Source: Pestalotiopsis fici W106-1 (lineage: Eukaryota > Ascomycota > Sordariomycetes > Amphisphaeriales > Sporocadaceae). From it: DNA of 64,000 nt. Positions 26,712-37,745 of the stretch are shown here, in pieces; position 1 is the stretch's first letter; each line of letters begins with the position of its first letter. The translations under genes were made by a program, and so were the position numbers. The notes beneath the pieces were generated by a model. It searched no databases, had not been told where the DNA came from, and saw only the letters and a list, made by a program, of their open reading frames with translations. Location of the stretch: assembly GCF_000516985.1 (NCBI RefSeq), contig NW_006917101.1, positions 2,465,863-2,529,862 of the forward strand, given 5' to 3'.

Positions 26712-27900
26712 GCTGGCACGCGGATTCCGCCCGGTCTACGTAGCGAGCGCTTCACAACGAGACCACTCTCGACGCAGTCCTGCCGGCGCGATTCCCCTCT
26801 CACTATGGCATCTACAAAGCTACATAGCGTCTGGATCTGATCCGGTTGCGGCAACGTGGTGAACAGTTACGGTTGGGAAGGGAGCTAAATCTGGCGGTGG
26901 GCGACTAGCAGACAGACACGCATCGGTGGGCGGTGACATATAATAAGAAGCATCAGGGGGGTGTGAAGGCCAAAGTCGTCTGTTGTTGGTGGTGACTTTG
27001 CAAAAGTTGTTGATATAACTTTGTGGGCAATGGAGGTAATTAATATACCACCTGAAGAGTCGAGGTGGTGGCATGAATGATATGGACGACTTAGACGAAC
27101 AGGAAACTTGAACCAAGGGCTGCCAAGAGGATCAGGAATATAGGCAACGAAACGCGACTGGACAGACTTGTATACCTTTATATCGGCGTTGTGCGGCTAT
27201 CTGGTACCCGACTATTGCGATGACAAATACCCTAGACAACGAGAGTTGTCGAGTTTACTTGCTTGTTTGCTCTTGCTTGCTGTTCATGACGTGGAAAATC
27301 TACTACCAGACAAGTAGTGCAGTGTTTTGGTTTGTTTTCCCTCCTTCCGAATGCGCCACCAAACTTGCTACGAGAAAAGAGAAATCGGAATGTTTTGACG
27401 CGTCGGATGCATTGCGTACGTACATGGTTTGTCATGAAGCTCCTCTTCGTATCTGCCAATGATTCACTGTCGCTCAGTACGTCACCATTGTCATATGTCT
27501 CTAAGTATGCAGTGGTCAAGTACTACACCCACCTTGGGCATGCAGAGGCTTATGTGCTCTAGAAAACTCCAAGAAGTGTTGCTGGCATGGAAATATTGAT
27601 TTTCCCGTGATATTTGCCATTGCGGCAATTGAGTTAATTTATTCACTCCAGTCCGTGTACTCTAGTTATTCCTTGTTGTTGTTGTTGTTGTTGTTTTTTC
27701 TATTTTGTACTATTCTTGCACCGTCAAGAAGGTCCGACCTGGGGGTGGCAGCAATTTGGCCCACAGCTGCCTGCCAGCTACGACGTCATTATCATCAGCT
27801 GCCAATATCCTCGTTTGTTACATACTCTCAACATTGACTCTGAACAACAGACGCGGCTGCAATCCTGCATCCCAATCGAAATCTGCGCAATCGACCAAAG
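26712..27900. other. Intergenic 1.2 kb, nothing recognised
   Basis: Holds the Erv14 3' flank, a TTG microsatellite near 27676-27692 and the Prp17 promoter. Open frames are short and without features. Confidence 0.4.
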
Positions 27901-29499
27901 ATGGCCGACTTTGGGGAGTACCCCGCCAATATGGCATCTCAGGATGCCCTCATTTTGCGCGAGGAGAGCGGCCCCGCCCACGCCGTCGTCAAGTACTCGG
28001 GCGAAGAACTCACACGACCCAAGTTTGGCCCCACGAACCCATTCAAGGACGAGGCGAGTGCACTGAAGCGCAAGAACGTCCTGACCGGGAACGCCGAGGA
28101 GACCTTTGTCAGCGAACACACTTTTCGGAGCAAACATCGTGCTATCGAGCGGCGGGGTGGTCCCGAGAGAGAGTTTCAGACAGGCGCCCAGATCAAGCAA
28201 GAGGCCAAGAGGCTACGCGCTGGCCGCGAGGGCAAGGGAGATGCTACCATTGCCGACGGAGATGGTGCTTACGTTGGCCCCTGGGCAAAGTACAAGCGGG
28301 AAGAATACGAAGAGGTCGGAGAGGATGAAGAAATCGGCACCGACGAAGAAGTCGAGTATGTCTACGAAGACGAGGACGGAGACGATGTCGTCGCGAGTGG
28401 TACAGTCGTATCGGCACCCGTAGAGGCCATTTCAAGGAGGAAAGAAGTCGAGGCGCTTGGCGATGAGACCACAACGTTCCATGGAGAGTCTCAGTATGAC
28501 TACCAGGGCCGCACATATATGCACGTTCCGCAAGACCTGGATATCAACCTACGCAAAGAGTTGGGCAGCACTCCAAACTACATACCCAAAAAGGTGGTAC
28601 ATACCTGGAAGGATTTTGGCGACAAGGCAGTCACCGGACTACGCTTCTTCCCCCACTCTGGACACCTCTTGCTATCGGCCGGCGCAGATGCCACCGTCAA
28701 GATCTTCGACGTCTATCACCAAAGGGAATTATTACGCACTTATTCTGGACATACAAAGGCTGTATCAGATATTTGTTTCAACGAATCCGGTACGCAATTC
28801 CTATCAGCCTCCTTCGACCGTATGATGAAGCTTTGGGACACGGAAACGGGCGCATGCATCAACAAGTTTACAACTGGAAAGACACCACACGTCATCCGCT
28901 TCAACCCTTCCCCAGAGCACTCACACGAGTTCTTGGCTGGTATGTCAGATAAGAAGATCGTCCAGTTCGACACGCGGACGAGGGAAGTGGTGCAAGAGTA
29001 CGACCACCACCTCAACGCCATCAACACCATTGTCTTTGTGGATGACAACCGCCGCTTCATGACAACCTCGGACGATAAGTCGCTACGCGCTTGGGACTAC
29101 AACATTCCCGTTCCAATCAAGTATATTGCTGAGCCCTACATGTACCCAATGACTCGGGCGGCACGGCATCCGTCGGGCAAGTATGTGGCATATCAGTCGA
29201 GCGACAACCAAATTGTGGTCTATGGCGCAACCGACAAGTTCCGCCAAAATCGCAAAAAGGGCTATCGAGGACACAATAATGCCGGCACAGGTATTGATAT
29301 CGACATCAGCTCCGACGGTCAGTTCCTTGCCAGTGGCGACTCTGCTGGCTACGTCTGCTTCTGGGACTGGAAAACGTGCAAGATGTACCACAAGATGCAG
29401 GTCAGCGACCAGGCCGTCACTTGCGTACAATGGCATCCACAAGAAACGAGCAAGGTCGCAGTGGCTGGAATGGACGGCAGAATCAAGTATTTGGACTAG
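27901..29499 (+). CDS. PRP17: Pre-mRNA splicing factor Prp17/Cdc40, WD40 protein
   Basis: A single-exon frame of 532 aa. Prp17 acts in the second step of splicing within the activated spliceosome. The N-terminal third is charged and disordered (residues 1-220), with RPKFGPTNPF, the EREFQTGAQIKQEAKRLR patch and a long acidic stretch (EEVGEDEEIGTDEEVEYVYEDED). The conserved block YQGRTYMHVPQDLDINL precedes the propeller; IPKKVVHTWKDFGDKAVTGLRFFP starts it, and seven WD repeats follow (for example TYSGHTKAVSDICFNESGTQF...MKLWDTETG, KSLRAWDYNIP, YVCFWDWKTCKMYHKM), ending GRIKYLD. The length and C-terminal end match the family. The absence of introns in a spliceosome gene is noted, not unusual. 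Confidence 0.95.
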   Translation: MADFGEYPANMASQDALILREESGPAHAVVKYSGEELTRPKFGPTNPFKDEASALKRKNVLTGNAEETFVSEHTFRSKHRAIERRGGPEREFQTGAQIKQEAKRLRAGREGKGDATIADGDGAYVGPWAKYKREEYEEVGEDEEIGTDEEVEYVYEDEDGDDVVASGTVVSAPVEAISRRKEVEALGDETTTFHGESQYDYQGRTYMHVPQDLDINLRKELGSTPNYIPKKVVHTWKDFGDKAVTGLRFFPHSGHLLLSAGADATVKIFDVYHQRELLRTYSGHTKAVSDICFNESGTQFLSASFDRMMKLWDTETGACINKFTTGKTPHVIRFNPSPEHSHEFLAGMSDKKIVQFDTRTREVVQEYDHHLNAINTIVFVDDNRRFMTTSDDKSLRAWDYNIPVPIKYIAEPYMYPMTRAARHPSGKYVAYQSSDNQIVVYGATDKFRQNRKKGYRGHNNAGTGIDIDISSDGQFLASGDSAGYVCFWDWKTCKMYHKMQVSDQAVTCVQWHPQETSKVAVAGMDGRIKYLD

Positions 29500-32400
29500 C
29501 TGCATTCAATTCATGCATAGTAAGGCGTTCGGATCATGGGAATGGGTATATACCAAAATTGAATTCAACTGCACAGATACTCGACCCTGCCAAACAACGT
29601 GCGACACTTGAGAAATAAGGTGATGTGCAAGACCATTCGTCGTGACGGTCGTTTTCTATGCTTACCTGCCTATGGGCCTGCCTACTATCGCACATTGCGT
29701 GTGGCTCCAGGGCCAAAATTATATTTTAACGGGGGTAGCTGGGTGTACTTCGAGGAAGGATTCCATATCGGGAGAAGGGCTTCGGTCGGATCAACGAATC
29801 AGTCTGACTTTTGCAGTCGGTTATTCCGGAGAGGACGAGTGCCGCAGTAGAAAACAGGATCGGCGGGGCTAAAGGATTCAAGGCATAATCGTACAGATGC
29901 TAACGGCAAAGATTTATCACAAACAGTTCATAATGTCAAAGTCAATTAAGCGACTCGAGCAACCAAAGCCATTGAAAGTACCATCATCCTCCAAGGGTTC
30001 ACCATGCTATTTCTCCCTCCTAGGCTTGCCTCTTACCACACGAGCAAAGATCGTCGTCCGACCGGACCTTGGAAATGCCGTCACGATCAGGACGAATGCA
30101 AGTGGTGAGAACACACCTCCAAGAGCTACCGGGTAGCTTGTCTAGTGATCTACCAACGGGCAACTACCTAGGTAGATACTCTCCGTCCGTCCAAAGAGCC
30201 GAGGCTCTATTAATTCCGTCTTTGCATAGACCAGACGAGTGACCAATGGCGTTCTATCTACCTAGGTAGTTGGTGCCATGCAGAGCTAATTCATATCATG
30301 AGGTTCACAAGTCAGGATAGCCCTCTCAACCAGCACAGCCATATAGAGCTAGGTGAATCTCGTGGCACAATCCAAAGCAAACAATACCCCAGAAGCAAAA
30401 CTTCACCCATAGCACAGTCTCAACTTGTTCATATTCCTTGGTGTAGGCACGAATGGACAACAAGATTTGAGCCTAGAATGGGACATGACATTCAATAATA
30501 GTAGCATAAGGAACAATCAACAGACGCATATGTCTCGTTGAACGCATTGAAACGTTTCTAGAATGGAGCTCGGAAATAACTGCATGCTCCTACTGGCTGT
30601 CGGAATCGGCATTGTGCCGGTTGGTCATCTCTGGACCCCTCTCGACAAACAGTATAGTACCTAGGTAAAGGGTGGCGGCAGCCATGAGAATCAGCCGTAG
30701 CGTGGCTCGCGGGGAAGGCGTCCGCTACATAGTCCAGCATCCATTAAACATGAACGGCACTTCAACGCTCATAGTCTCACGCTCCACCGTCTGCCCTACC
30801 CGACGTACCCTGCTGAGGGCCACAATATCCTGTAGGGCCTAGCTGCCTGGAAAGGAATGGCTATGGTTAACAGTATTGCTTGGCGAGGGTGTAGAGTAGA
30901 TGAAGGCCAGCCGCTCTCGAGTGATGAGCCTGGCGGCTTTGCCTCGAGCAACACGTGTCTTGTTGCTTGCCCCGACAGTGGCGGGATCTCTGTTTGGCCA
31001 AATTGTCTACTTGCTTGCAAGATTGAGATCTCTTGATTACAAGGGCGGACAAATGGAAGTTTAGACCAGCGCCTTGTCGTTGTGGAACTATCATGTGACC
31101 GACCAGCGACGTTGCGACTCTCATTGCTTTTCCTACTATTTGCCACGTGAGCAGCATGGGACACCTACCTAGGTCCATGTACGTGAGTGAAGAACAAGAC
31201 TCAATGGACGCACACCGACTGCGATGAGGCTACTATGGTACATCTGGTCTGTCCGGGGTAATACACAAATAAGAAGAATAAACACCATGCCGAGCTAGTA
31301 AAGGCCTTGGATTACCTAGCATGGTCGCCTCTTAGGGCAGAAAGGCGGCAAGCCATGACGAGTGGATGCGGCGATCCATAGGTAAGGCTCATCGATGGCA
31401 TTCTATATTCCGCAAGCCAATACGTATCATATGTTCTCGACCAGCAAGCCAGAAGGAGAAAAAGATGGCGAGGGGGGATGGTGAGAGTGACAGGGAAAGA
31501 GAGGGGGAGAGAGACAGAGCGCGAGAGGGGTGAATGATGACCCAGGCACAGGCCAAAGCAGATGGAGCTCGCTCACGGGCCACAGCCTACAGCATGCACC
31601 CAGGAAAATGGCAACCCAGCGAGAGCCGTCTGGCGTCGTTAGAGATACTAGTCGCCAAATTCCTTGGCAAATGGAATCTTTGCAGGCAGTCGGCCGCCTC
31701 ACGATCGTCGAAATAGGATAGATCTATTGGAAGATGGATGGGCAGTATCCTCGAAATTTCCACTATTGACTTGTTGAGTATTGCCCCTCACATGTAGAAT
31801 TGCTGATCCGCGTCAAAGGTTGAGATGAAATGCTGGTGAGTTGGTTCCCATTGATTCCATATTCCAAAGGAGACGTCCTGACTCGCGGCAATATTATGGG
31901 GGTGAACAAGGAAGCGCTTACAAGAGTGAGAGAGAGTGGTGCTATAGGCGAAGTCCTGCTATCAGTCGAGCGAGTCCGGTTACGTATAGTCGTTTCTACT
32001 AGCAAGGAGACCGGCGCAGCGGGCGATCTAAGGTCTCCACGTGGCACGGCGCTCTCTGGAATCCGGACGTTTTTATTTTATTTTAATTCATTAGGAATCT
32101 TACAGAAAGATCTCCTCGAGGCCCCGAGGGAGAGGGGGGCGGTGTATTCGAGATCAAGGCACCAGGCTTGCCAGGCATATACTTAGTGTACAAGATGCTA
32201 GTAGAGACAAAGACAGATCCAAGATAGATCCGTCTCAAGTCGTCTGCAATGCGAGTGGAGTCGCCCTGTCCCAATCCCCCATTATCCCCGCCCTCGACTG
32301 TTTGGGATCGACTGCTCAGCTCAGGCGGCCAGACCTAGTATAGTTAGCCGAGGAGTATTGGAGAGTAAGACTAGCCCACTAGTCGCGCCTGGAGAAGCTG

Positions 32401-32566
32401 GGGAAATGAAAACGGTTTGGTTATTTTATTCTATTTTCCCCAAAGCGGGCATGTCCTTGACCATGGTCTTTAGCAGGTTATCAACTTATTTCCGCTTAGA
32501 AACCACGGAATGCGCGGGTTCAAAACCGCCCTTGTTGGGATTATACAATAGTTTGCAAAGGAACGA

Positions 32567-32592
32567 AGACGACGACGACGACGACGACGACG
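32567..32592. repeat. Trinucleotide microsatellite (GAC)n
   Basis: About nine GAC units in intergenic sequence. Confidence 0.85.
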
Positions 32593-33526
32593 GCGTGGGG
32601 GAGGGGAAACATCGTACTACAAGCCCAGCCCCATCTTGAGCGGATCAGCGGCGAACCCTCTCTCTCTTTGGATGAGCCCAGCCCTCAAGGACCCTGCTGC
32701 TACCATGAGCGGGGGAAAATTGTTAGAACAGGCGGGCAGCGGCAGCACGCATTTGAGTCCCTCGAGGAAACCCTGGGGCAGAGCTGGGGCAAAGCTGGGG
32801 GGCCCAGGGCTGGGGTGGAAAGGGAGAGCCAAGCAGATGTGGACATTCATTCAATACCAAATCTGCGCTGTCCTTTCCTTTACAAGACGAGGGGCTTCAT
32901 GCTAGCATGCCGTACCTGTCTACTAATCACCTACCTATGGTATCCTCACATGTTTTCATGACACTGTAGATACGAGAACCCTCATGGCTGCCCCTCCCTC
33001 TCCTGACTCTTCTACTTGGGCCCTTGGAATAACCCATATATGTACAGACTGGCTGTACATACATATGTCGTGACCCCTGGGAAACCCCTTCACGCCATGG
33101 CGGGCTCCCTAGGAACAAGTTCAACATCTTTGCCACGATAGGCCCTTCCCCGGAGACCCAAAGGGCCCCACTCACTTTTGTATAGTTTTATATGCACCAC
33201 AGCACGCTATCGGCAGATACGACGATCGACAAGTCGTCAGGACACATGATATGATGGCTCAGCTTAATTCGTACAGCGTTAGCCTCGAACAGCGTGGCCG
33301 TTCCAGTATGGTGGATCTGACTGATCTTAGGGAGTGAGAGAGGGGCTGCGAGGTAGTTACTTGCGAACGAGCTACTCACACACGCTTAATTCGAGGTATA
33401 GATCGGAATCAACCTGAGAGACCCTATGATAGGTAGTTTCGTCGAGCTTGGCGAGCCTCACCTCTCATGTATAAAGTGCGGGGTGTCGCGCTGCCCTGTT
33501 CTGGGTAATCCGATTTGAGCATCTCC

Positions 33527-33548
33527 ATCTCTCTCTCTCTCTCTCTTT
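33527..33548. repeat. CT dinucleotide run upstream of the GMC oxidase
   Basis: A pyrimidine CT/TC run ending about 57 bp before ATG 33605. Pyrimidine tracts at this distance are common in the core promoters and leaders of filamentous-fungal genes, so it may mark the transcription start zone; that is inference. Confidence 0.6.
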
Positions 33549-33604
33549 CCCACGAGAACAATTTTCACAAAGAGAGTCGTTTTGCAGATATTTTCTATTT
33601 CACA

Positions 33605-35645
33605 ATGGGCGTGTACACTCAACTTGACGACTCCATAAAGGAGGTGGACGTTATCATTGCAGGAGGTAAGCTCCGGAACAAACCCTCATATATCGAAAAA
33701 TTGGTTATACCATACTCAACACGGCAATCTGTATAGGAGGAACCGCTGCCTGTATTGTCGCCTCGAGGATCGCCGAGGCCGACCCAAACTTGTCCATTCT
33801 GATGGTCGAGGGAGGCCCCAACAACCACAATGAGCCAAGCGTCGTCAACCCGGCATTCTTCCTACAGCACCTTTTACCTACTAGCAAGACTGCAATTTTC
33901 TACAAGGGCAACAAGTCTGAGCGGCTTGCTGGCCGAGAGCCTATTGTGCCTTCTGGAGGAATGCTAGGTGGTGGCTCATCTATCAACTTTATGATGTACA
34001 CAAGAGCACAACGGCCTGATATTGATGCCTGGAACACTCCGGGTTGGTCAGCCGATGAGTTTCTCCCATTTATGAACAAGGTATGTATACGATATACACG
34101 TGGATATGTATCCATCTCTTTCCGTAAAAGGGCCTCTCCTCCCGCGGCTTGCTGACCATGCAAAAAGCTCGAAACATACCTCGGCCCTGGCGACAAGAGC
34201 GTCCATGGTCACGACGGCCCCATCACAGTATCCAACAGCACATTCAGGGCAAGCAAAACAGAAGACGACTTCCTACAGGCCGCAGAGCAGGTGGGCTGGC
34301 CAGAAATAGAAGACCTGCAGGACCTGGATGCAAACAATGGCTACCAACGCTGGCTTCGATATGTCTCGACTGATGGCAAGCGTCAAGACACTGCCCACAC
34401 CTATCTGCACCCCAAGCTCGGCAGTGGGCGGTACCCGAACCTCCACGTCGTGGTAGAATCCCAGGTGCACCGAGTTCTCCTTGAAGGGAAGAAGGCAGTT
34501 GGCATCGAGTACCGACGAAACCCTGCTTTCCAGACCACGACCAATCTAACCCAAACGCCCATGCGTGTTGTCAAGGCACGCAAGATGGTGGTGGTCGCTT
34601 GCGGCGCCTGCGGAACGCCGCCCGTCTTGGAGAGATCTGGTGTTGGTAACCCCGAGATTCTGAAGCGGGCTGGTGTTCCCGTGGTTGAGGATCTCCCAGG
34701 CGTCGGCCACGATTACCAGGACCACAACCTTGTCCTTTACCCGTATAAGACGAGCCTCGAGCCCGGCGAGACCATTGACGGCATACTCAGTGGCAGAGCC
34801 GATGTTGGCGCCATGATTGAAAAGAACGACCCGATATTGGGTTGGAACGCTGTCGACATATCGGCAAAGCTTCGTCCCACCGATGAGGATATCGCTGCGA
34901 TGGGTCCCGAGTTCCAGAGCGCATGGGACAAGGACTTTAAAGATGCTCCTTCTCGTCCCTTGATGTTGATGGGACTTGTTTCTTGGTATGTATCTACGAA
35001 GTTGGCGAGCATGAAACTTTGGTAGGCGGAATCTGACCCCGAAATGATAGCTTCCTCGGTGACCCTGCGAGCGTGCCAGTGGGCCAATATGTCACTGTGG
35101 GCAACTACACAGCCTATCCCTACTCTAGAGGACACATGCACATTACCGGCCCGGGACTCGATGACCCTCTCGACTTCGAGACTGGCTTCTTTAGCGATGA
35201 TCACGATATCGACCTGAAGAAACAATTATGGGCATACAAGAAGTCCCGAGAGATTATGCGGCGCATGAAGAACTTCCGCGGCGAGCTTGCCGTTGGTCAC
35301 CCTCGCTTCCCCGAGGGGTCCAAGGCAGCCGTTGCCGACACGGATGCGCCTCTCGAAAATGTACAGAATATTGATTACACACCCGAGGATGATGCTGCCA
35401 TCGAGCAGTGGCTGCGGGAGAACGTGAACACTACATGGCACTCGCTGGGCACCTGCAAGATGGCACCACGCGATAAGATGGGTGTTGTTGATGCGAATTT
35501 GAGTGTGCATGGAGTCGAGGGCCTCAAGATTGCCGACCTGAGTATCCCGCCAGAGAACGTGGGCGCAAATACCAATAACACGGCCCTGGCAATTGGTGAA
35601 AAGGCCGCCGATATCTTTATTCGAGAGTTGGGGTTGCGGGCATGA
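33605..35645 (+). CDS. GMC oxidoreductase, alcohol (methanol) oxidase-like
   Basis: Exons 33605-33665, 33737-34080, 34168-34985 and 35051-35645, with introns of 71, 87 and 65 bp, give 605 aa. The first intron splits the FAD fingerprint, restored as VDVIIAGGGTAACIVASRIAE, followed by the acidic residue at the end of strand 2 (LSILMVEGG). The GMC signature 1 region is REPIVPSGGMLGGGSSINFMMYTR, and signature 2 is GACGTPPVLERSGVGNPEIL. Near the C terminus the active-site His lies in TTWHSLGTCKMAP, with the Asn of NVGANTNNTALAIGEKAAD as its catalytic partner. The overall pattern is closest to fungal alcohol oxidases, which are flavoenzymes making aldehyde and H2O2. No signal peptide, so intracellular. 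The C terminus LGLRA is not a canonical peroxisomal PTS1 (SKL or the ARF of yeast methanol oxidase). Substrate not determined. Confidence 0.92.
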
Positions 35646-36032
35646 TGATGGGAGGAGATATCAACGCATCTCCCCATTTTCGGCTTGCCATGAATACACG
35701 AGTACAATAGTCCAATGAAATGAATATATCCCCATTGAAGCAAACTTGGTTCTTGCAATTGACAGCGTCCGGGTCTTGTAATCACCACGTCATCGTTTCG
35801 GTGATCATTAATTAAGAGAACCACGACATGACCATATACGTCCAATATGACGTCCTTTATACACTCTGGGTCTCATCCGCACTGCTTCGGCCAACAGGGC
35901 TTGTCGCTCAAATTTACTACGGGCTTCTATAACAAATCTAAAGATCTGCCGTGGAGCCTCCATAATAATGTATCTGCAATCGGTTAGGGGAGCTGTCAAA
36001 TAGCTGGATCGCCACGTTGTGTCTTTTGGTTT
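35646..36032. other. Convergent intergenic spacer
   Basis: Short spacer between the stops of the GMC oxidase and the CBM1 gene. Nothing recognised. Confidence 0.4.
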
Positions 36033-36898
36033 TCAACGTACAGTCTCATCGGAACACCCATCCGGAGTTTCGTAAGCATATGCCCCAGTATTGATATACA
36101 GCTGACCCTCGTCACCACAGACTAGCCAGGCTGCAGTGTTGGGTCTGCTGATATCCTCGACGCTCCACGTCAGCGTATCGCCCTGGAAGGCAAAGGTACC
36201 GTAATCGTTTTCGGTGCTGTTGAACCACGTCTCTAGCGTACGCTGCGACTTGTTGGTTGGGTTCTCCACGCCCATGTACAAAAGGTCACTTCCCCCAGTG
36301 TAATAGACAAGCTGGCCGTCGACCACATTGAACTGGCCTGCAGCACCCGGTGAGAGCAAGTAGGCATCACCAGGCCCCGGGGACGGCGTTGCCGTTGGGG
36401 CCGCCTGTAGGTACGAGTGGTAGTTTGGAGATTCGACGGCCCTGATCCAGTAGTAACCCGAGACGAGCGTCTTTGGAGCAGATGTGGTTGAGGACACTGT
36501 GGGAGTTGTGTTGCCGGCTGACGTGGTAGCTATCGTTGTCGTCGTTGCCGTCGTTGTGCCGCCAGTCGTGGTAGCTCCCGCAGTCGAGGTTTGCTGCGTA
36601 GTCGACCCCGGAACACATTGGTAATAGTATGCGCTGGAGACGAGTATTGGTGACAAGAACAGCAATGGGTATAAATAACGGCTGGGTGTGACGTCTTCTC
36701 AGCGCTTACTTGATGCTAGAGCAGGCATAGCCGCTCACACAGACCGTCTCGCCAGACCAGCCTGTTCCTCCGCCTTGACCATGGAATCAGCAAGGACTGC
36801 TACTCTGCAACGGGGCTTGAGCACTTACACTGTCCCCAGGCAGATTGTTGCGCCGTCGCGGCAGTGGCCAGCGCCGAGAAAAGGCCAAGTCTGGTCAT
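36033..36898 (-). CDS. Secreted protein with N-terminal CBM1 cellulose-binding domain
   Basis: Exons 36898-36829, 36773-36710 and 36633-36033, with introns of 55 and 76 bp, give 244 aa. MTRLGLFSALATAATA is the signal peptide. Splicing rebuilds a complete CBM1: QQSAWGQC, GGTGWSGETVCVSGYAC, SSINAYYYQCVPG, with the WGQCGG signature, four Cys and the aromatic face (W, Y, Y) that stacks on cellulose. A Thr/Ser-rich linker, probably O-glycosylated, covers about residues 50-95. The C-terminal domain (GYYWIRAVESPNYHSYLQ ... DGQLVYYTGGSDLLYMGVE ... LTWSVEDI ... AAWLVCGDEGQLYINTG) has no catalytic motif known to me and contains two N-glycosylation sequons (NKS, NST). It resembles lectin-like beta proteins. 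Role in plant cell-wall attachment or degradation is inferred from CBM1. Confidence 0.88.
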
Positions 36899-37496
36899 GG
36901 CTAGATAGACTGGTGAAAGAGAAAGACAAGGTGTATGGGTGAATTATGGCAAGTGGTCTGTAGATTAATCTATACCCGCCTCTATCTATATACGATCAAC
37001 ATGCTCCATGAGATAACCACATCAGACAAATAATAGCGGAGATGAACCCGCTTTCGACGCATCGGTGGACATTTATGTGTAGTAGTATGCCCCCCTGCAT
37101 TCACGCCAAGGTGGTATTCGAAGCTGAGATCACGCGTCGTGCTGCCGTCCAAATCTATTTCGGACAGAAGTTAAAAGAAGAGCTCCCAGTCATCTCGATA
37201 AACTGGGGGGATTTCGAATGCTGCCCTTGTGCTGAGCAGTCGGCCCACGCTGTCGGGGTGGAATTATGGCAACGGTGGGGGACGGTTACAAGGAACCCCC
37301 GTTATCCTGATGGTTTCCACCAATACCATGCCGCTCCGGTACAATAGTCACCCAGTCCTCGGAGGTCCATCCTCCGCCAAGTCGAGCCACGCCGGGCCGT
37401 CCTCCGGACATTTAAGAAGGGAGGGGGCCCCGGTTGTTGTGAGATAATCGACGGACGTTGTCAATGGGCATGCATGACATACTAGGAATCGAGCAC
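36899..37496. other. Intergenic, nothing recognised
   Basis: About 600 bp between the CBM1 gene start and the stop of the small minus-strand gene. TATATATAC-like sequence near 36980-36990 could be part of the CBM1 promoter. Confidence 0.35.
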
Positions 37497-37745
37497 TCAT
37501 GCGTTTGTCGACGTGCTCATCCCCAGGCGGCCCAGTATCGTGTTCCGGATGCCCTTGCGCGAGTCTGGGTCGATTTCTTTTGCAACGTCTCTGACCGCGT
37601 CCAAGACCTTGACATGTTCCTTTTTGAGTTCCTCGAACGACTCGTCCAGCTGCTTATGCCACGGGTACAGGACAAAGACCTGAAATCCCAGGGCTGAAGA
37701 CGCCACCACAAAGTTGGTGAGGGAAATGAGACGAGTGACTATCAT
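37497..37745 (-). CDS. Small coiled-coil membrane protein, probably mitochondrial (82 aa)
   Basis: A single exon with ATG at 37745 in context CAACATGATA. Residues 3-28 (VTRLISLTNFVVASSALGFQVFVLYP) form one hydrophobic helix preceded by a lone Arg. HKQLDESFEELKKEHVKVLDAVRDVAKEID then forms an amphipathic coiled coil, and the tail is basic (RKGIRNTILGRLG). The arrangement is that of small inner-membrane mitochondrial proteins in fungi that appear in genome annotations as conserved hypotheticals. I do not know a tested function. The dense, biased amino-acid pattern argues that it is real despite its size. Confidence 0.6.
   Translation of the reverse strand: MIVTRLISLTNFVVASSALGFQVFVLYPWHKQLDESFEELKKEHVKVLDAVRDVAKEIDPDSRKGIRNTILGRLGMSTSTNA

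Larger units (their letters stand above)
29500..33604. other. Large intergenic region, 4.1 kb
   Basis: No complete gene found. A possible minus-strand terminal exon at 30141-30007, after a CACTAG acceptor, encodes VALGGVFSPLAFVLIVTAFP, a basic tail and a stop, but no upstream exon could be joined. CCTAGGTAG palindromes occur at about 30168, 30260 and 31166. A GAC microsatellite (32567-32592) and a CT run (33527-33548) are listed separately. The region might hold a non-coding RNA or decayed DNA; the sequence does not decide. Confidence 0.35.

Noticed and set aside
30007..30141. Possible terminal exon of a membrane protein on the minus strand
   Set aside because: It has a plausible acceptor and a hydrophobic stretch, but no upstream exon can be joined.
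32500..32560. A T-arm-like GCGGGTTCAAAACCGC sequence
   Set aside because: The stem and loop sizes are wrong and no acceptor or anticodon arm can be folded around it.
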